DNA of 64,000 nucleotides from JAFNAG01 sp963721405 (lineage in GTDB: Bacteria > Acidobacteriota > UBA6911): contig CAVRJA010000014.1 in assembly GCA_963721405.1 (NCBI GenBank), forward strand, positions 1,426,001 through 1,490,000, in the 5' to 3' direction. A program made the position numbers and the translations under genes. Every line of letters starts with the position of its first letter. Position 1 is the stretch's first letter. Below the pieces are notes generated by a model. That model had not been told where the DNA came from and did no database searches. It worked only from the letters and a program-made list of their open reading frames with translations. Below are positions 37,049 to 45,781 of the stretch, in pieces.

Positions 37049-37489
37049 TTATCCCCAGACCAGGCGCAGCAACTGGGCCAGGAAGTAGGCTGCTACCGTC
37101 ACCGTCGCCAGCGAGGCGGTCGTGACCAGGATTCCCTGCCTTTCGAGGTTATTGGCGATCAATCCGGGGACAACCCAGCCGATCACCCGGAACTCGAGAG
37201 AGGAGGGGAGCAGCCCGGGAAAGAACCGCAGCCACAAGAGCGTCCAGAAGCCGGCGACAAAAACCATGAATACGAATCTCCGGGTGCCAAAGAGGATCAG
37301 GTAGTTCGAGGCGAGTTTGAAGCAGAAGACGGTCAGGAGGGACACCAGCAGCGTTCCCAGGATGCGTCCCGGGGAATTCATATAGAGCGCGAGGTAGCTG
37401 GGCACGATCACGCCACCCGGGTAGATCCCGGTTATGCCTATGAAAAGCAGGGAAACGAGCAAGCCCAGAAATGATGTTTCGTATTCCAT
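37049..37489 (-). CDS. pgsC: Poly-gamma-glutamate biosynthesis protein PgsC/CapC
   Basis: 146 residues, four to five hydrophobic segments. The opening ETSFLGLLVSLLFIGITGIY then PGGVIVPSYLALYM is the signature N-terminus of PgsC/CapC, the small membrane subunit that works with the PgsB ligase in making or moving poly-gamma-glutamate; C-terminal GWVVPGLIANNLERQGI is also conserved. The ATG at 37489 is preferred over a GTG four codons earlier, on the basis of GGCAGG four bases before it. pgsW follows after 2 bases; pgsB lies upstream, separated by 378 bases containing the hexamer-arm repeat. Confidence 0.85.
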   Translation of the reverse strand: MEYETSFLGLLVSLLFIGITGIYPGGVIVPSYLALYMNSPGRILGTLLVSLLTVFCFKLASNYLILFGTRRFVFMVFVAGFWTLLWLRFFPGLLPSSLEFRVIGWVVPGLIANNLERQGILVTTASLATVTVAAYFLAQLLRLVWG

Positions 37490-37566
37490 GATGCCTGCCA
37501 CGGGAAAATCGCTGATGCCCGTACCTTGCGCCGGAATACCGGGAACCGGACCCCAGGTCCTGGTTC

Positions 37567-37815
37567 AGTCTCTGTCGCGAAACTATCGCATCACCCGACC
37601 TGAACCTGGTCGTAGACTTGGACCTGGACCTGGACCTGGACGTAGACCCGGCAAGATCGTATGGCCCGATTCATGTGCCGCATGCGCCAAAGGTTACATC
37701 GAACACGCATGTCCAAGTCCAGGTCCAAGTCCAAGTCCAGGTCCAGGTCCAGGTCCAGGTCCAGGTCCAAGTCCAGGCCCATGAAAAACACTCATGGCGT
37801 TTCGCAACAGAAACC
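37567..37815 (-). repeat. Hexamer-arm hairpin element, copy 1 (inverted orientation)
   Basis: Ends: AGTCTCTGTCGCGAAACT (37567-37584) and a related inverted GTTTCGCAACAGAAAC (37799-37814). The 5' arm (about 37597-37646) is built of GACCTG units, the 3' arm (37712-37778) of TCCAGG/TCCAAG units, so the arms pair. The core 37646-37707 contains GACCCGGCAAG, TATGGCCCGAT, CATGCGCCAAAGGTTACATC. Its reverse complement matches the cores of the copies at 50029 and 51259. It sits inside the pgsB-pgsC interval. Spurious frames through it give Asp-Leu or Gln-Val repeats. Confidence 0.8.
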
Positions 37816-37867
37816 GGTCCAGGCAAACTCGTTCAGGCCGCGGAACTCTATGACCCGAAGCCGCCGA

Positions 37868-39043
37868 TCAGCGGCTATACAGCTCTCCGACACTCTGCCA
37901 GTACTCCGCCAGGCTTATGCCGGCGCCCTTCACATTGCCGAAACCGAATATGACGGATGATTCCGGCGACTCCGCGCAGACAACGCCTGTCATCCGTTCA
38001 GGCGAGCCGGCCTTGAGCACCAGCGAGCCGGGCAACCGCCGCTGGACGGCTCGAGGATAGTCCCCGGTTATATACAGCCTGCTGAATCGCTGCAGCCCGC
38101 CCCCCTTCAACGCGGAAATCCATTGCATGGTTCTCGCTGCGCGGTCGGCACGGAGATTGAGGACGCCCACGACTTTGCCTGACTCCGTCGGGAGCATGCC
38201 TGCGACTTTGTCGAGCACCTGCAGAGTCGATTCGGGATCATTGGCTGCAAACGCATTGACCAGAAAGAGAGTGCGTGTCGGCTCCGGGGTGTCGTACCGC
38301 CAGACTCGCAGGCGTCCGATATCGTGCCGCGCATGGCGTATGCCTTCCAGAATAGCAGGTCGGTTGACGCCGAGGTGAGTGGCGATGGCGCAGACCAGGT
38401 CGAGGTTCTCGTCGAATTCGAGCTCCCGCAGCCCGGGCGCCTCTTTCAAGAGCGTCGACGATGCGCCGTCGCCGACCACGGTCACGGTCGCACCGCGGCG
38501 TTGCGCTTCGGCTCGAAACTCGGCACGGTCCTCCATTGCAGGCAGAAACACCGCGGATCGCGCGCAGATGTCGAGACTCAACACTGAGGCGATTTGCCCA
38601 AGCGTCCCGCCCATGAGTTCCGTGTGGTCCCTGCGCACGTTGGTGATGGCTACCAGGTTCGGTCGCAGGAGTTGTTGTGATTCCACGAAGTGGTTTTCGG
38701 GGCGGATACTCATGACCTCCGCGACCAGGCAGTCGGCCTTCGCCCGAACTGCCTCGCGGATCAGCCGTTTCTGTTCCAGAATCGACGGGGTGACACTCCG
38801 GTCGAGTTCGACCTGGCGGCCGTCGGGCATCAGGATCACCGCTTGCGACCCGGTGGTTTTGGCGATGACTCTCCGGCCGTCTTCTTTGAGGATGGAGGCG
38901 AGGATGCGCACCACGCTCGATTTGCCACGTGTGCCCGTGACCGCGATTCGCAGAGGAATGCGGCGTTGCGCCCGGCTGAGAGCGACCCGCTCCCACACGA
39001 GGTAAAGCAAAAACAGCATCAGGCAGGTCAGCAGTGTGCGCAT
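37868..39043 (-). CDS. pgsB: Poly-gamma-glutamate synthase PgsB/CapB
   Basis: 391 residues. An N-terminal membrane segment (LLTCLMLFLLYLVW) precedes the ATP-binding loop AVTGTRGKSSVVR (G37-S42), then KTTGSQAVILMPDG, CLVAEVMSIRPENHF and NLVAITNVRRDHTELMG, the Mur-ligase-like pattern of PgsB/CapB. It joins glutamate residues through gamma-carboxyl amide bonds using ATP, at the inner membrane. It heads the minus-strand run pgsB-pgsC-pgsW. The start lies directly beside a heptamer-arm hairpin (39052-39182), which therefore forms its 5' leader and may affect expression. No strong ribosome site was seen before the ATG. Confidence 0.85.
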   Translation of the reverse strand: MRTLLTCLMLFLLYLVWERVALSRAQRRIPLRIAVTGTRGKSSVVRILASILKEDGRRVIAKTTGSQAVILMPDGRQVELDRSVTPSILEQKRLIREAVRAKADCLVAEVMSIRPENHFVESQQLLRPNLVAITNVRRDHTELMGGTLGQIASVLSLDICARSAVFLPAMEDRAEFRAEAQRRGATVTVVGDGASSTLLKEAPGLRELEFDENLDLVCAIATHLGVNRPAILEGIRHARHDIGRLRVWRYDTPEPTRTLFLVNAFAANDPESTLQVLDKVAGMLPTESGKVVGVLNLRADRAARTMQWISALKGGGLQRFSRLYITGDYPRAVQRRLPGSLVLKAGSPERMTGVVCAESPESSVIFGFGNVKGAGISLAEYWQSVGELYSR

Positions 39044-39051
39044 CGCTATGC

Positions 39052-39182
39052 TGGGTGTTGGGTGCCAGGGATCGGGTGCTGGGTGTCAGGTGTTGGGTGT
39101 CAGGTGTTGGATTTCAGTTGGCGGGCTGCACCCACAACCCACCAGCTGATTCCCAACACCCAGCACCTAACACCCAACACCT
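39052..39182. repeat. Heptamer-arm hairpin (TGGGTGT / CAGGTGT units)
   Basis: Left arm reads in sevens TGGGTGT, TGGGTGC, CAGGGAT, CGGGTGC, TGGGTGT, CAGGTGT, TGGGTGT, CAGGTGT. Right arm (about 39129-39182) reads CACCCAC, AACCCAC, CAGCTGA, TTCCCAA, CACCCAG, CACCTAA, CACCCAA. The arms are complementary and fill the whole gap between the C69 stop and the pgsB start. Confidence 0.8.
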
Positions 39183-39188
39183 GCCGTT

Positions 39189-40838
39189 TCAGAAGCCGCG
39201 GGCGAACATGCCCCAGAAAGTGTCGCCCAGCTCGTTCCACTTATCGATCGCGGCACGGGCGAAGTCGTTGGAGTAACGAGTGATGAAATCCTGGCATTTC
39301 CTGCGTCCCTGCTCGGACGAATCACTCTTGAGCATGTCCAGGGCGACCTTTTCTATCGCCGGCAGTTCGTCGAACGCTCTGGTCTCAAGTTCCCCCACCG
39401 CCCCCTCGACGATCTTGCGGGTCGTTCCCCACTTGATCGTGGCCAGGCGGTTGGTCTTCCGGAAAGCCCAGCTGGCGGAATCCGTGCGGTACTTCTTCTG
39501 GGAATCCACCTCAAAGCTCTTGGGCAGCGAGAGCACGCCCGAGAAGATCGGGATTCTCGGGCTCTGTGCCGGATTGTCGAATGAGAACCACGCGACCGCG
39601 CCGATCTCGTCCGGCATCCAGCCGCGCACCTGGATGATCTGCGAGTAAGCGCATCCGGAAATGGCGATCGTGCGCGGCAGTTGCACCGTCCCCGGTTTCA
39701 GGGTATTGAGCAGAGTGATCAGGTCGCCGCCCATCCAGGCGCTGGCAACCGGGCTCTTGATCATATCCTGGGTGTCGGTGGCAGCGGCAGCGCCCCTGCC
39801 GCCGCGTCTCGGGACCAGCAGGTTCTTTGTCGCGTCCATGTCGGTCCCTTCATAAGTCTCCCGGTAGTACTTCATGATGTCCTTTACCGAGAGCTTTGTG
39901 GCCGGCTTGACGGTGAACGGCAGTTCCTCGGCGTCCTTCTTGAGATTCAGGGACGGCGCCAGGGTGCTCAGAATATAAAACTCGCGATCCGAAAAAGGCC
40001 TCCTGCCGCTGTAGGCCTTCCAGAATTTGAACGTCTCGCCCTGTTTCCACCACCCCATCTGCTCGGCCAACGAATAAACGTTGTCGGAGGCCATGTAATG
40101 GTCAGGGTCCTTGAGGTTGATCTCGCTGATCCTGGGGATGTTGGCGGAAACGCCGACCTCGTCGTCGGGGACGCGCACCGCCGCCCAGACCGCGCCGGGC
40201 TGGGTCGGTCCGCCGCCCATGATCTCGAGCATCCAGACCTCTTTCTTATCGGCGATGGTGATGCACTCGCCGCTGTCGCCGTAGCCGTACTGCTTTACCA
40301 GGTCGCCGATGAGCTTGAGGGCGTCCCTGGCCGTCGCGGTCCGTTCGAGCGCGATGCGCTCCAACTCTTCGATCAGGAACAGCCCGTCGTCGTTTACCAG
40401 CTCGCGCCGGCCGCCGATGGTGGTTTCGCCGATGGCCAGCTGTTTTTCATTCATGGCCGGGTAGGCGACATTCAGGTAGGCGAAGGTCTCATCGACCTCG
40501 GGGATTTCTCCCTTGAGGATCTTGCCCCTCATGTCGTCGACGGTTTCGGTGTGCAGTGTGCCCCAGTAGATCTTGTTGGTCGCGCCCTTCGGGTGCGTCC
40601 TGTGAGGCACGATATTCAGCCAGTTCCGGTAGTTTCCGTCGCAAGTGTGACATGTGATCACGGAACCGTCCGTGGTTGCGAGACGGCCCACCATAATGCT
40701 GGTGCAGGAATCCGGTCCCTCAGGGTCCTGCGCCGCTGCCTGGGGCGTGCGGGCAGAAATCGAGAAGATCCCGGTGAAGAATATAAAAATCACAAGAATT
40801 GCGCCGTACCGCAGATCTTTGACTTTCAGGCTTCTCAT
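39189..40838 (-). CDS. Peptidase family C69 dipeptidase, secreted
   Basis: 549 residues with a signal peptide (LVIFIFFTGIFSISARTPQA). Processing should expose or lie near the nucleophile C45 in PDSCTSIMVGRLATTDG, the C69 (U34) PepD-type Ntn motif; AIGETTIGGR and GGDLITLLNTLKPG are conserved later blocks. Known family role: dipeptidase with broad substrates. ATG 40838 chosen with GGAG about 8 bases upstream; the open frame runs 34 codons further without family similarity. Separated from pgsB by a heptamer hairpin, so co-transcription with the pgs genes is possible but unclear. Confidence 0.8.
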   Translation of the reverse strand: MRSLKVKDLRYGAILVIFIFFTGIFSISARTPQAAAQDPEGPDSCTSIMVGRLATTDGSVITCHTCDGNYRNWLNIVPHRTHPKGATNKIYWGTLHTETVDDMRGKILKGEIPEVDETFAYLNVAYPAMNEKQLAIGETTIGGRRELVNDDGLFLIEELERIALERTATARDALKLIGDLVKQYGYGDSGECITIADKKEVWMLEIMGGGPTQPGAVWAAVRVPDDEVGVSANIPRISEINLKDPDHYMASDNVYSLAEQMGWWKQGETFKFWKAYSGRRPFSDREFYILSTLAPSLNLKKDAEELPFTVKPATKLSVKDIMKYYRETYEGTDMDATKNLLVPRRGGRGAAAATDTQDMIKSPVASAWMGGDLITLLNTLKPGTVQLPRTIAISGCAYSQIIQVRGWMPDEIGAVAWFSFDNPAQSPRIPIFSGVLSLPKSFEVDSQKKYRTDSASWAFRKTNRLATIKWGTTRKIVEGAVGELETRAFDELPAIEKVALDMLKSDSSEQGRRKCQDFITRYSNDFARAAIDKWNELGDTFWGMFARGF

Positions 40839-41022
40839 GGAGCCACTCCGTTTCGAATGCCGGATCGTTCCAAGGACGGTCCAGACTTGAGGGACGCTCA
40901 TGTGTGGGTTTGATCGCTCTGTCGCCGGTTGCGGGCTCACTTTACACTCCCGCCTCCGACCGATAGCAAGCTAATTTAATCGTGCCCGGGATTCAAGGAA
41001 AAAGAAGCCGCGCCAGGAGAGC

Positions 41023-41157
41023 GACATTAGACATTAGACTTTAGACCTGAGACTAAAGACATCAGATCAACATCAGGCCGGAGCCCGCGCTCAATGCGGT
41101 CTAAGGTCTAAAGTCTAAGGTCTAAGGTCTAAGGTCTAAAGTCTAATGTCTGGTCTT
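41023..41157. repeat. Heptamer-arm hairpin (GTCTAAG units)
   Basis: Left arm in sevens: GACATTA, GACATTA, GACTTTA, GACCTGA, GACTAAA, GACATCA. Right arm (about 41098-41157): GGTCTAA, GGTCTAA, AGTCTAA, GGTCTAA, GGTCTAA, GGTCTAA, AGTCTAA, TGTCTGG. The right arm reaches into the cysE stop codon, so the hairpin is the immediate 3' end of that transcript. Confidence 0.8.
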
Positions 41158-42082
41158 AAATGCCCGAGCCGGCGTGGAAGGTGTCGTAGCGGGCGTTTCC
41201 CTGCGTCACGCGGCTGTCCGGCGGCACGCCATTGGTCAACCAGACGTTGCCGCCGATGACGGAACCGCGCCCGATGGTGATTCTTCCCAGGATCGTCGCG
41301 CCCGAATAGATAACGACGTCGTCTTCGATGATCGGATGCCTGGGGACTCCTTTAACGAGGCGGCCTTCCTCGTCGAGCTGGAAGCTCTTGGCGCCCAGCG
41401 TGACGCCCTGGTAGATGCGGACCCGCTCGCCGATGATGCAGGTCGCGCCGATCACCACCCCCGTTCCGTGATCGATGAAAAAGCGCTGGCCGATTCTGGC
41501 GCCGGGGTGAATGTCGATGCCCGTGGCGCTGTGAGCGATCTCGGTGATGATGCGGGGCAGCAGCGGCACTTCGAGTTCAAACAGGTCGTGGGCGATGCGG
41601 TAAAACGTGAGGGCGTAAATTCCGGGATACGCGAGAATCGCTTCGTCGGGAGATGTGCAGGCCGGGTCGCCCTCATAGGCCGCGGTCACATCTTCTGTGA
41701 GAACCCGCTGGATAGCAGGCAAGTGCTCGAGGAACCTGGTGGTCGCATCCGCAGCCTGCCGCCCACAGTTGCTGATCGCCGCCTGATCCGCACAGGCAAA
41801 ACAGATCGCGCGCCGGATCTGCTCTTCCAGGTCGCGGGACACGAAGTCGAGCGTGGCGCCGACATGGAAGCGCACGTTGTCGCCGCTGGCCTCGGAGCTT
41901 CCGAAGTATCCCGGGAACAAGACCGACCGGAGGTCTTCCGCAATATTGGAGACCGCGCTTCTGGACGGCAGCGGATATGTGCAGGCAGGCCGTTTGCTCA
42001 GCGCGGCAAACTTACCGGAATAGCCGCTCAGCTCCTCCACTATCGACGCCATTTCCTCCCGACCCGCCCCGATTTCAGCCAT
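41156..42082 (-). CDS. cysE: Serine O-acetyltransferase
   Basis: 308 residues, longer than E. coli CysE because of a 110-residue helical N-terminus (as in EpsC-type enzymes). The left-handed beta-helix hexapeptide region contains GIDIHPGARIGQRFFIDHGT and VVIGATCIIGERVRIYQGV, with catalytic His residues, and IEDDVVIYSGATILGRITIG. It converts L-serine and acetyl-CoA to O-acetylserine for cysteine synthesis. The gene overlaps cysK by 8 bases and is downstream of it; the two form an operon. The stop codon overlaps a heptamer hairpin. Confidence 0.87.
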   Translation of the reverse strand: MAEIGAGREEMASIVEELSGYSGKFAALSKRPACTYPLPSRSAVSNIAEDLRSVLFPGYFGSSEASGDNVRFHVGATLDFVSRDLEEQIRRAICFACADQAAISNCGRQAADATTRFLEHLPAIQRVLTEDVTAAYEGDPACTSPDEAILAYPGIYALTFYRIAHDLFELEVPLLPRIITEIAHSATGIDIHPGARIGQRFFIDHGTGVVIGATCIIGERVRIYQGVTLGAKSFQLDEEGRLVKGVPRHPIIEDDVVIYSGATILGRITIGRGSVIGGNVWLTNGVPPDSRVTQGNARYDTFHAGSGI

Positions 42083-43025
42083 TGGCGCCCCCTGTCGCCT
42101 GGCCTTCGAACAACCAGGTGCTCAAATAGCGTTCGGCATTCGAAGGGATGATCACTACGATCTGCTTCCCCGTGTTTTCCGGGCGCCGGGCAACCTGCAG
42201 CGCCGCCACCAGTGCGGCGCCGGATGAGATGCCGATGGCCAGGCCCTCCTCTCGCGCCGCGCGCCGGGCGATCTCGCCCGATTCCTCATGGTCGACCTGG
42301 ATGACCTCGTCGATCAGCTCGGTGCGCAGCACCTTCGGGATGAATCCGGCGCCGATGCCCGCAATCTTGTGCGGACCCGGCTTGCCGCCGGACAATACCG
42401 GCGAACCCTTCGGTTCTACCGCCACTGCCCGAAACGTCGACTTGCGGGCCTTTATGACTTCCGCCACGCCGGTGATCGTGCCCCCCGTGCCCACCCCCGC
42501 AACCAGGATATCCACCTTGCCGTCGGTGTCGTTCCAGATCTCCTCGGCGGTTGTCCGGCGATGAATATCCGGGTTGGCCGGATTGTTGAACTGCTGCAGC
42601 ATCAGGTACCTGGGATTGTCCGCTACCAGTTGCTCGGCCTTTCGAATCGCGCCCGGCATGCCGTCGACGCCCGGGGTCAGGATGAGTTCCGCCCCGAATA
42701 CCTTCAGCAACTTGCGCCGCTCCAGGCTCATCGTGTCGGGCATCGTCAGCACCAGCGGATAATGTTTGGCCGCGCAGACCAGTGCCAGCCCGATCCCGGT
42801 GTTCCCGCTTGTGGGCTCGATCAGGACCGTGTCCGATTGAATCAGGCCCTGCTTCTCGGCCGCCTCCACCATGCTCATCCCGATACGGTCCTTGACGCTG
42901 CCCGCCGGATTGAAAAACTCCAGCTTAAGCAGGATTTCCGCGACACACCCCTTCGACAGGGTGTTGAGCCGGACAAGGGGCGTTCTTCCGATCAGGTCGA
43001 CAATACTGTTTGCGATTTTTGCCAT
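42075..43025 (-). CDS. cysK: Cysteine synthase A (O-acetylserine sulfhydrylase)
   Basis: 316 residues, fold-type II PLP enzyme. PLP lysine is K45 in NPAGSVKDRIG; the phosphate loop GTGGTITG and the substrate loop PTSGNTGIG are intact, and GISSGAALVAAL lies near the C-terminus. It makes cysteine from O-acetylserine and sulfide, and normally binds CysE through the latter's C-terminal isoleucine; CysE here does end in Ile (GSGI), so the cysteine synthase complex can form. First gene of the cysK-cysE operon. GAGG precedes the ATG by about 9 bases. Confidence 0.9.
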   Translation of the reverse strand: MAKIANSIVDLIGRTPLVRLNTLSKGCVAEILLKLEFFNPAGSVKDRIGMSMVEAAEKQGLIQSDTVLIEPTSGNTGIGLALVCAAKHYPLVLTMPDTMSLERRKLLKVFGAELILTPGVDGMPGAIRKAEQLVADNPRYLMLQQFNNPANPDIHRRTTAEEIWNDTDGKVDILVAGVGTGGTITGVAEVIKARKSTFRAVAVEPKGSPVLSGGKPGPHKIAGIGAGFIPKVLRTELIDEVIQVDHEESGEIARRAAREEGLAIGISSGAALVAALQVARRPENTGKQIVVIIPSNAERYLSTWLFEGQATGGANG

Positions 43026-43541
43026 GATTCCAACCTCATTGCAGATCGATAAAACGGACTTATGAACCAGGGTACATTACTCCCATCCGCATAATGCACC
43101 GTTGAATCCTAACGTAAACGTAATGGTCCTGCAAGGCAGACCCGCCCGGCGGGTGCAATCGGAAGAGGGACTCAACAAAAAGAATCTGTCAATTGTTATT
43201 TATCAATAGTCAGTTGGGGGCGGGTCGGCATGTTGGCTGGCAGGCTCTGCGCTCGGGTACTTCACCCGCTTCGAACTCGATCAGGACCCCACAGGCCAAA
43301 GGTTTGAAGCGGCCAAATGACAAATTACCATTGACCAATCACAATTGATAAATTCTCTTGTCGTTAATCATTGCGCGACGCAACCTTTTTGTCGGATTAA
43401 ACGCTGAGCTTGAAAGGCCCACCCAAATTCCGCGAGGATTGAATCTCACTCCTGATTGCACCCTCTCCCGGCGCTGCCCGCAAAAACTGAGGTCTGGCTG
43501 TTCGGTCCCGATCGGATGGCATTGCCGGCCGGAAAATGCCA
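43026..43541. other. 516-base intergenic region upstream of cysK
   Basis: Contains the cysK promoter region (minus strand, about 43026-43150, with ATTACGTTTACGTTAGG near 43105-43121 that could be a regulator site) and the heptamer hairpin 43189-43362. No riboswitch or T-box was recognised. Confidence 0.35.
43189..43362. repeat. Heptamer-arm inverted repeat (TCAATTG units)
   Basis: Left arm in sevens: TCAATTG, TTATTTA, TCAATAG, TCAGTTG (43189-43216). Right arm: CAAATGA, CAAATTA, CCATTGA, CCAATCA, CAATTGA, TAAATTC (43314-43355). The arms are partly complementary and enclose about 97 bases of GC-rich DNA. AT-rich, unlike the surrounding genes. Confidence 0.65.
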
Positions 43542-44321
43542 TCAATGGAGTCGTACGGAGTCGACCCAGGGTTCCAGCTTGCGGCCAAACTTGAGGGTGA
43601 CGGTGTAACGCGGTTCCTGTCCCGATCGTGGCTTGAGCGGCGAGAGCAGCCTGGCATGCGGCAGTGGAACATGAATCACGGATGGCAGGATTTCGGAGAC
43701 GATGCCGGTGATTTTGTGACCCGTCACGGTGGCGCCGGCCGGGTCCTGGATGTCCTCGACCCGCAATACCAGGATCGCCCTGACGATGAGATATCTGCCC
43801 TGATCGGGGTAACGGCCGCGGAGTTCCTGGATGCTCTTCGCCACATCTACGGCTGCCAGATGTGGCGCCAGACTGGGGTCGCGTCCGGGGATTGCGCCCC
43901 TGCCCTGCTGTGGCTGCTCAATCCGATCCTGCTGCCGTTCGAATTCCGACCGCTTTTGTTCCCTCTGAAGCCACTGCCGCCAGGCATCGCCCTCCAGTTC
44001 CAGGGCCACGTACGCCGTGCGGGGCATTATGGCGAGGTTAATGGCTCGAGTGTCGGCAGGAATGCGGAGATCGAAGCCGACCTCCTGCAGCCTGGCGAGG
44101 TCCCGGGACGGGTCGCCGGTGGAGAGATCGGGCCTGCAGAGTTCGAGTCTCAGGTACACGCCCGAGTTTTCCTGGTCCACATTCTGCAGCGGCAGCTCGC
44201 GTTCGGACAGCGCAATCGTTTCGACTGCTTCGCCGGCGCGGTTGGTGGCGACGCCGACCAGGGCGAGGCCGTTAGCCAGGAGGATCACCAGGATTGCGGC
44301 GAGCAGGCCCGTCCTCTTCAT
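43542..44321 (-). CDS. DUF4824-like secreted protein
   Basis: 259 residues with an N-terminal membrane/signal segment (LLAAILVILLANGLALVGVA). The motif TNRAGEAVETIALSERELPL, then GVYLRLELCR and a C-terminal HARLLSPLKPRSGQEPRYTV matches DUF4824, a family that occurs with DUF2157 proteins. Function unknown. The ATG 44321 overlaps the stop of the DUF2157 gene (ATGA, 44318-44321), so it is the second cistron. The cell-envelope location is predicted from the signal segment. Confidence 0.65.
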   Translation of the reverse strand: MKRTGLLAAILVILLANGLALVGVATNRAGEAVETIALSERELPLQNVDQENSGVYLRLELCRPDLSTGDPSRDLARLQEVGFDLRIPADTRAINLAIMPRTAYVALELEGDAWRQWLQREQKRSEFERQQDRIEQPQQGRGAIPGRDPSLAPHLAAVDVAKSIQELRGRYPDQGRYLIVRAILVLRVEDIQDPAGATVTGHKITGIVSEILPSVIHVPLPHARLLSPLKPRSGQEPRYTVTLKFGRKLEPWVDSVRLH

Positions 44322-45391
44322 GCCGTCTCCAGCATCCCGCCGCGGGCCCGGAGTATCCTGAAAACCGCCAGCAGGATGAGCGCAACGATTCCGAGGGTGA
44401 GAAAGAACAGGTACTTGGGCATCCAGTCCCACCACCAGACATACAGCCGATTAAACAGATAAATCGCAAAGAAGCCGGATCCGAGGTTTACGGATTCGGC
44501 GATGCGTTTCCGGACGCCGGCCCAGATGGCCGCAATCGCGGCGACAAACCCGGCCGTCTGATAAATCGCTCCCGCTGCCTTTCTGCTGAGCGGGAGGAAG
44601 CTCAGTTGACCCAGGTTGCCCAGGAGGAGCAGAGCAAGAAAGATCAACAACAGACCGAGCAGGCGATAAACGGCCGGAAAGCCGGGACACCTCTCGTGAC
44701 GCGCCAGCAGGGGGATCGCCAGCATGGCCAGGGCACCGGGGAGGAAGGTTTCGGGACGCTGGACGAGCGCGCTCCAATGGCTTCCGCTCAGGCTGGCGGC
44801 TTCGGCGGCAACAAATATCGCGAGCGCAATCAACCCGCCGGCGAGCGGAAGCCGCAAGCGGTGCCGATAGCCCAGGATCACAGCCAGGGCTCCCCACGCG
44901 AGAAACGCGTTCGCGGTCGGCGCGATGTTAAAAATGCTTCCGAGCACCGTGAGGTTCAAGATGAAGGCGGCCAGGGCCACCAGGACGATCAGGGAAGTGT
45001 AGTAAAGCGTCTTTTCCCTGTGTGCAGCCCATTCGGCGGCGATCAGGCAGAGAATGGGCACGGTGACGAGGATTGCCACCTGTGTCGGGGTATTCAGCCA
45101 GCCCCAGTACCGGTAGAAGAAGAGGAAAACAGCCGCGCACAAGGCGAGCCCGCCGAGGGCGGACGCGATGCGCATGGCGAGCGACATCTTCTTCTGGGAA
45201 TCGTTGACGTCGACATCGAAACGCCCGGCGAGGTCCGACAGCGTCCTGTCGAGGTGTGCATCGAGCCGGGCCCGCTGCTCGCTGTCGAGGACGAGGGCTC
45301 CCTCGAGCGCCAGTTGGTCCAGCTCGCGCCGGAAGGCGTAAATGCGGTCGACCCGCAGTTGGGCTTCCTTCTTCCCCGAAAGTTCGGCCAT
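44318..45391 (-). CDS. DUF2157 multi-span membrane protein
   Basis: About 357 residues: a soluble helical N-terminus (about 85 residues, DQLALEGALVLDSEQRARLD) followed by around ten hydrophobic segments with GGLALCAAVFLFFYRYWGWL and YLFNRLYVWWWDWMPKYLFF near the end. This is the DUF2157 arrangement; function unknown. First cistron of a two-gene operon with the DUF4824-like gene. ATG 45391 is used; a GTG at 45418 is also in frame, and neither has a clear ribosome site. Confidence 0.65.
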   Translation of the reverse strand: MAELSGKKEAQLRVDRIYAFRRELDQLALEGALVLDSEQRARLDAHLDRTLSDLAGRFDVDVNDSQKKMSLAMRIASALGGLALCAAVFLFFYRYWGWLNTPTQVAILVTVPILCLIAAEWAAHREKTLYYTSLIVLVALAAFILNLTVLGSIFNIAPTANAFLAWGALAVILGYRHRLRLPLAGGLIALAIFVAAEAASLSGSHWSALVQRPETFLPGALAMLAIPLLARHERCPGFPAVYRLLGLLLIFLALLLLGNLGQLSFLPLSRKAAGAIYQTAGFVAAIAAIWAGVRKRIAESVNLGSGFFAIYLFNRLYVWWWDWMPKYLFFLTLGIVALILLAVFRILRARGGMLETA

Positions 45392-45781
45392 TTGCCGCGA
45401 TCTTATTCGGTAGCGCACCCGAACTCAACCCTGAAATTCAAGACCAGCGGGCCGTGCCATTGGAATTGACGGGGGGCGACGGCAGCATTGATTGAAGCCC
45501 TAAGTACTCGATTTCATAAGTACGGAGACGTATTTCCACCCTTCAGAGAAGCGCAAGTGGGATCGGGGCTACAGCCAAACCCGCAGAGGCTGTCCTGATC
45601 TGACTGGCGCACCTTCGGCGCTGCTGTTTTGCGCGCAACCGAATCCCGGCCTTACGGCCGGGCCTATTCACTACCGGCCCTACGGGCCTCGCCCCTGGGG
45701 TGAAGGGACTGCTGCGAAAAACCACAACTGAAACGACTTTCACTCCGAGGGGATCAAAGTCGGACACCCATCGATTGCTCA
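45392..45781. other. 390-base intergenic region
   Basis: Between the DUF2157 start and the BNR remnant. Holds the dispersed repeat at 45608-45693. No coding or RNA feature recognised. Confidence 0.4.
45608..45693 (+). repeat. Dispersed repeat (CGCACCTTCGGCGCT ... ACGGCCGGGCCTATT)
   Basis: Same order of blocks as 55230-55315: CGCACCTTCGGCGCT, AATCCCGGCCTTACGGCCGG, GCCTATT, CGGCCCTACGGGCCT. Built of small GC palindromes. Confidence 0.65.

Noticed and set aside
37591..37953. Open frames encoding repeated Asp-Leu or Gln-Val (37591-37791 minus, 37618-37953 plus)
   Set aside because: They arise from the hexamer arms of the repeat element in all frames; no ribosome site and no similarity outside the repeat.
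41023..41157. CRISPR array
   Set aside because: The units are 7 bases long, without spacers, and form two complementary arms.
43026..43541. Riboswitch or T-box upstream of cysK
   Set aside because: No conserved S-box, T-box or similar core was seen on the minus strand; only an inverted heptamer repeat and a possible short regulator site.
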